DNA of 64,000 bases from Artemisia argyi (lineage: Eukaryota > Streptophyta > Magnoliopsida > Asterales > Asteraceae): assembly GCA_030686995.1 (NCBI GenBank), contig CM060687.1, positions 167,882,090-167,946,089 on the forward strand, written 5' to 3'. The translations under genes and the position numbers were made by a program. Positions 63,275-64,000 of this stretch are shown piece after piece. Position 1 is the stretch's first letter. Each line of letters starts with the position of its first letter. The notes below the pieces were generated by a model. That model was not told the DNA's origin, made no database searches, and worked only from the letters and a program-made list of their open reading frames with translations.

Positions 63275-63392
63275 ATTCCAACGTTCATAAAATATCTCGT
63301 CACGATAAACTTTTCAAATATTCCAAATTTATAATTTTTAAAGTAATGCGGGTTTTAAAATGGCTCCCTATTTTGACAGTTGTCACAACTTA

Positions 63393-63530
63393 ATTTGATA
63401 AACATCTCACAATTTCATATCATATCGATACAACTAAGTTACAAAAGCCCTTTGGTCCTATGAAAGATTTATCAACTAGCGGAAAAGAATCGCTTTGAGA
63501 AATAACTTTATTTAGTAAAAAAATATATAG
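63393..63530. other. short spacer
   Basis: AT-rich, no feature recognised. Confidence 0.4.
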
Positions 63531-63684
63531 TACGGTTGGATCAGTTGGAAACCATTCTCTTTGGACACACAGGTTGAAGGGTTCTATCCTCACTTCCTAC
63601 AAAAGGTTAGAGATAAAGCTATCTACATCTCACCCCCTCCATACCTTGTGGAAGACAAGATTGAGTTAACTTTAACAAACAAAC

Positions 63685-63712
<28 letters not shown>
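63531..63712 (+). mobile_element. SINE-like retroposon with A-tail
   Basis: A tRNA-like polymerase III promoter can be read: an A-box TGGATCAGTTGG (63537-63548; fits TRGYNNAGYNGG) and a B-box-like GGTTCTATCC (63580-63589), about 31 bases apart. The body continues with GCTATCTACATCTCACCCCC, similar in style to plant Au-type SINEs, and ends in AAACAAACAAAC plus an A run (to 63712). No target-site duplication was found. Confidence 0.5.
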
Positions 63713-63715
<3 letters not shown>

Positions 63716-64000
63716 TTTTATCATTGACACATTAACTTATTTAGGCATAACTTGAGTTTAGTTAGTCTTTCAACTAATGAATTTATGAATATCCTATATC
63801 ATATAACTTATTATTTTATAATTAAAATTTTCATAAGAATTTTTTTATTTTTTATTTTTATTTTTATTTATTTATTATTATTTTTTAAATAAAGTCATGT
63901 TTTGTAATAATTATGTATATACGGTGCAAGTGTTATATGCACCAAGTTATGTTATAAGTGTTTCAAGTCCTATGCGCCGTTGTTGCACCCGCCTTCCATG
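63713..64000. other. AT-rich sequence at the window end
   Basis: Includes T- and TTTA-rich stretches (63840-63890). No gene seen. Confidence 0.5.

Overview
This window is a repeat-dominated stretch of a plant nuclear genome. The Gag and Pol remnants, especially the gag of the element at 17915-26301 and the copia tail at 50742-51830, resemble retroelement families I associate with Asteraceae, tribe Anthemideae (Tanacetum, Artemisia, Chrysanthemum). That assignment comes from recalled family resemblance, not a database search. I see no rRNA or tRNA gene and no large cellular gene. The only plausible host gene is a small single-exon ORF on the minus strand at 53630-53971.

The main result is a nested set of insertions, read from matching target-site duplications (TSDs). 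The outermost is a Ty3/gypsy solo LTR (minus strand, 7729-49395, TSD CTTTC). It is split by a degraded minus-strand Ty1/copia element (8623-48482). Inside that lie an unassigned decayed minus-strand element (about 9949-43700), a Helitron 3' end (11099-11136), a 2.8-kb hAT element (11472-14246, TSD CTCCTAAC), a fold-back element (14970-16301), a gag-only LTR element (17915-26301, TSD CATTC) carrying a hAT MITE in its gag (19590-20305, TSD ACCTTAGG), and a Tekay-type Ty3/gypsy element (26548-43343, TSD TTTAG). The Tekay element's 5' LTR holds a coding-poor copia-like element with LTRs that look identical (27650-31097, TSD CTTGC). Its 3' LTR holds a solo LTR (39219-40634, TSD GATAT) of the same family as the gag-only element.

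Left of the nest (1-7728) are the 3' end of a copia-type element, AT-rich sequence with a diverged duplication, a Helitron relic with a Pif1-helicase remnant, and a MITE. Right of the nest (49401-64000) are a copia relic with an extra C-terminal domain, the small candidate gene, a probable MITE, and a second Tekay solo LTR (minus strand, 54918-63387, TSD ACTTA). That solo LTR is split by a young Ty1/copia element (58455-63274, TSD ATTCC) with apparently identical 129-bp LTRs and one uninterrupted 1461-codon gag-pol ORF. A SINE-like sequence with an A-tail follows at 63531-63712.

The genes do not form a pathway. They are replication genes of retroelements (Gag, protease, integrase, reverse transcriptase, RNase H) in different states: one intact (58766-63151), one complete except for three nonsense codons (33586-38268), and several relics. 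The most unusual signals are a CCCH zinc finger in the Gag of the intact copia element, a 12-copy array with 21-bp spacing inside the coding-poor element, clusters of TGACG palindromes upstream of the TATA box in one LTR family, and an intact acidic/coiled-coil ORF upstream of gag in the Tekay element.
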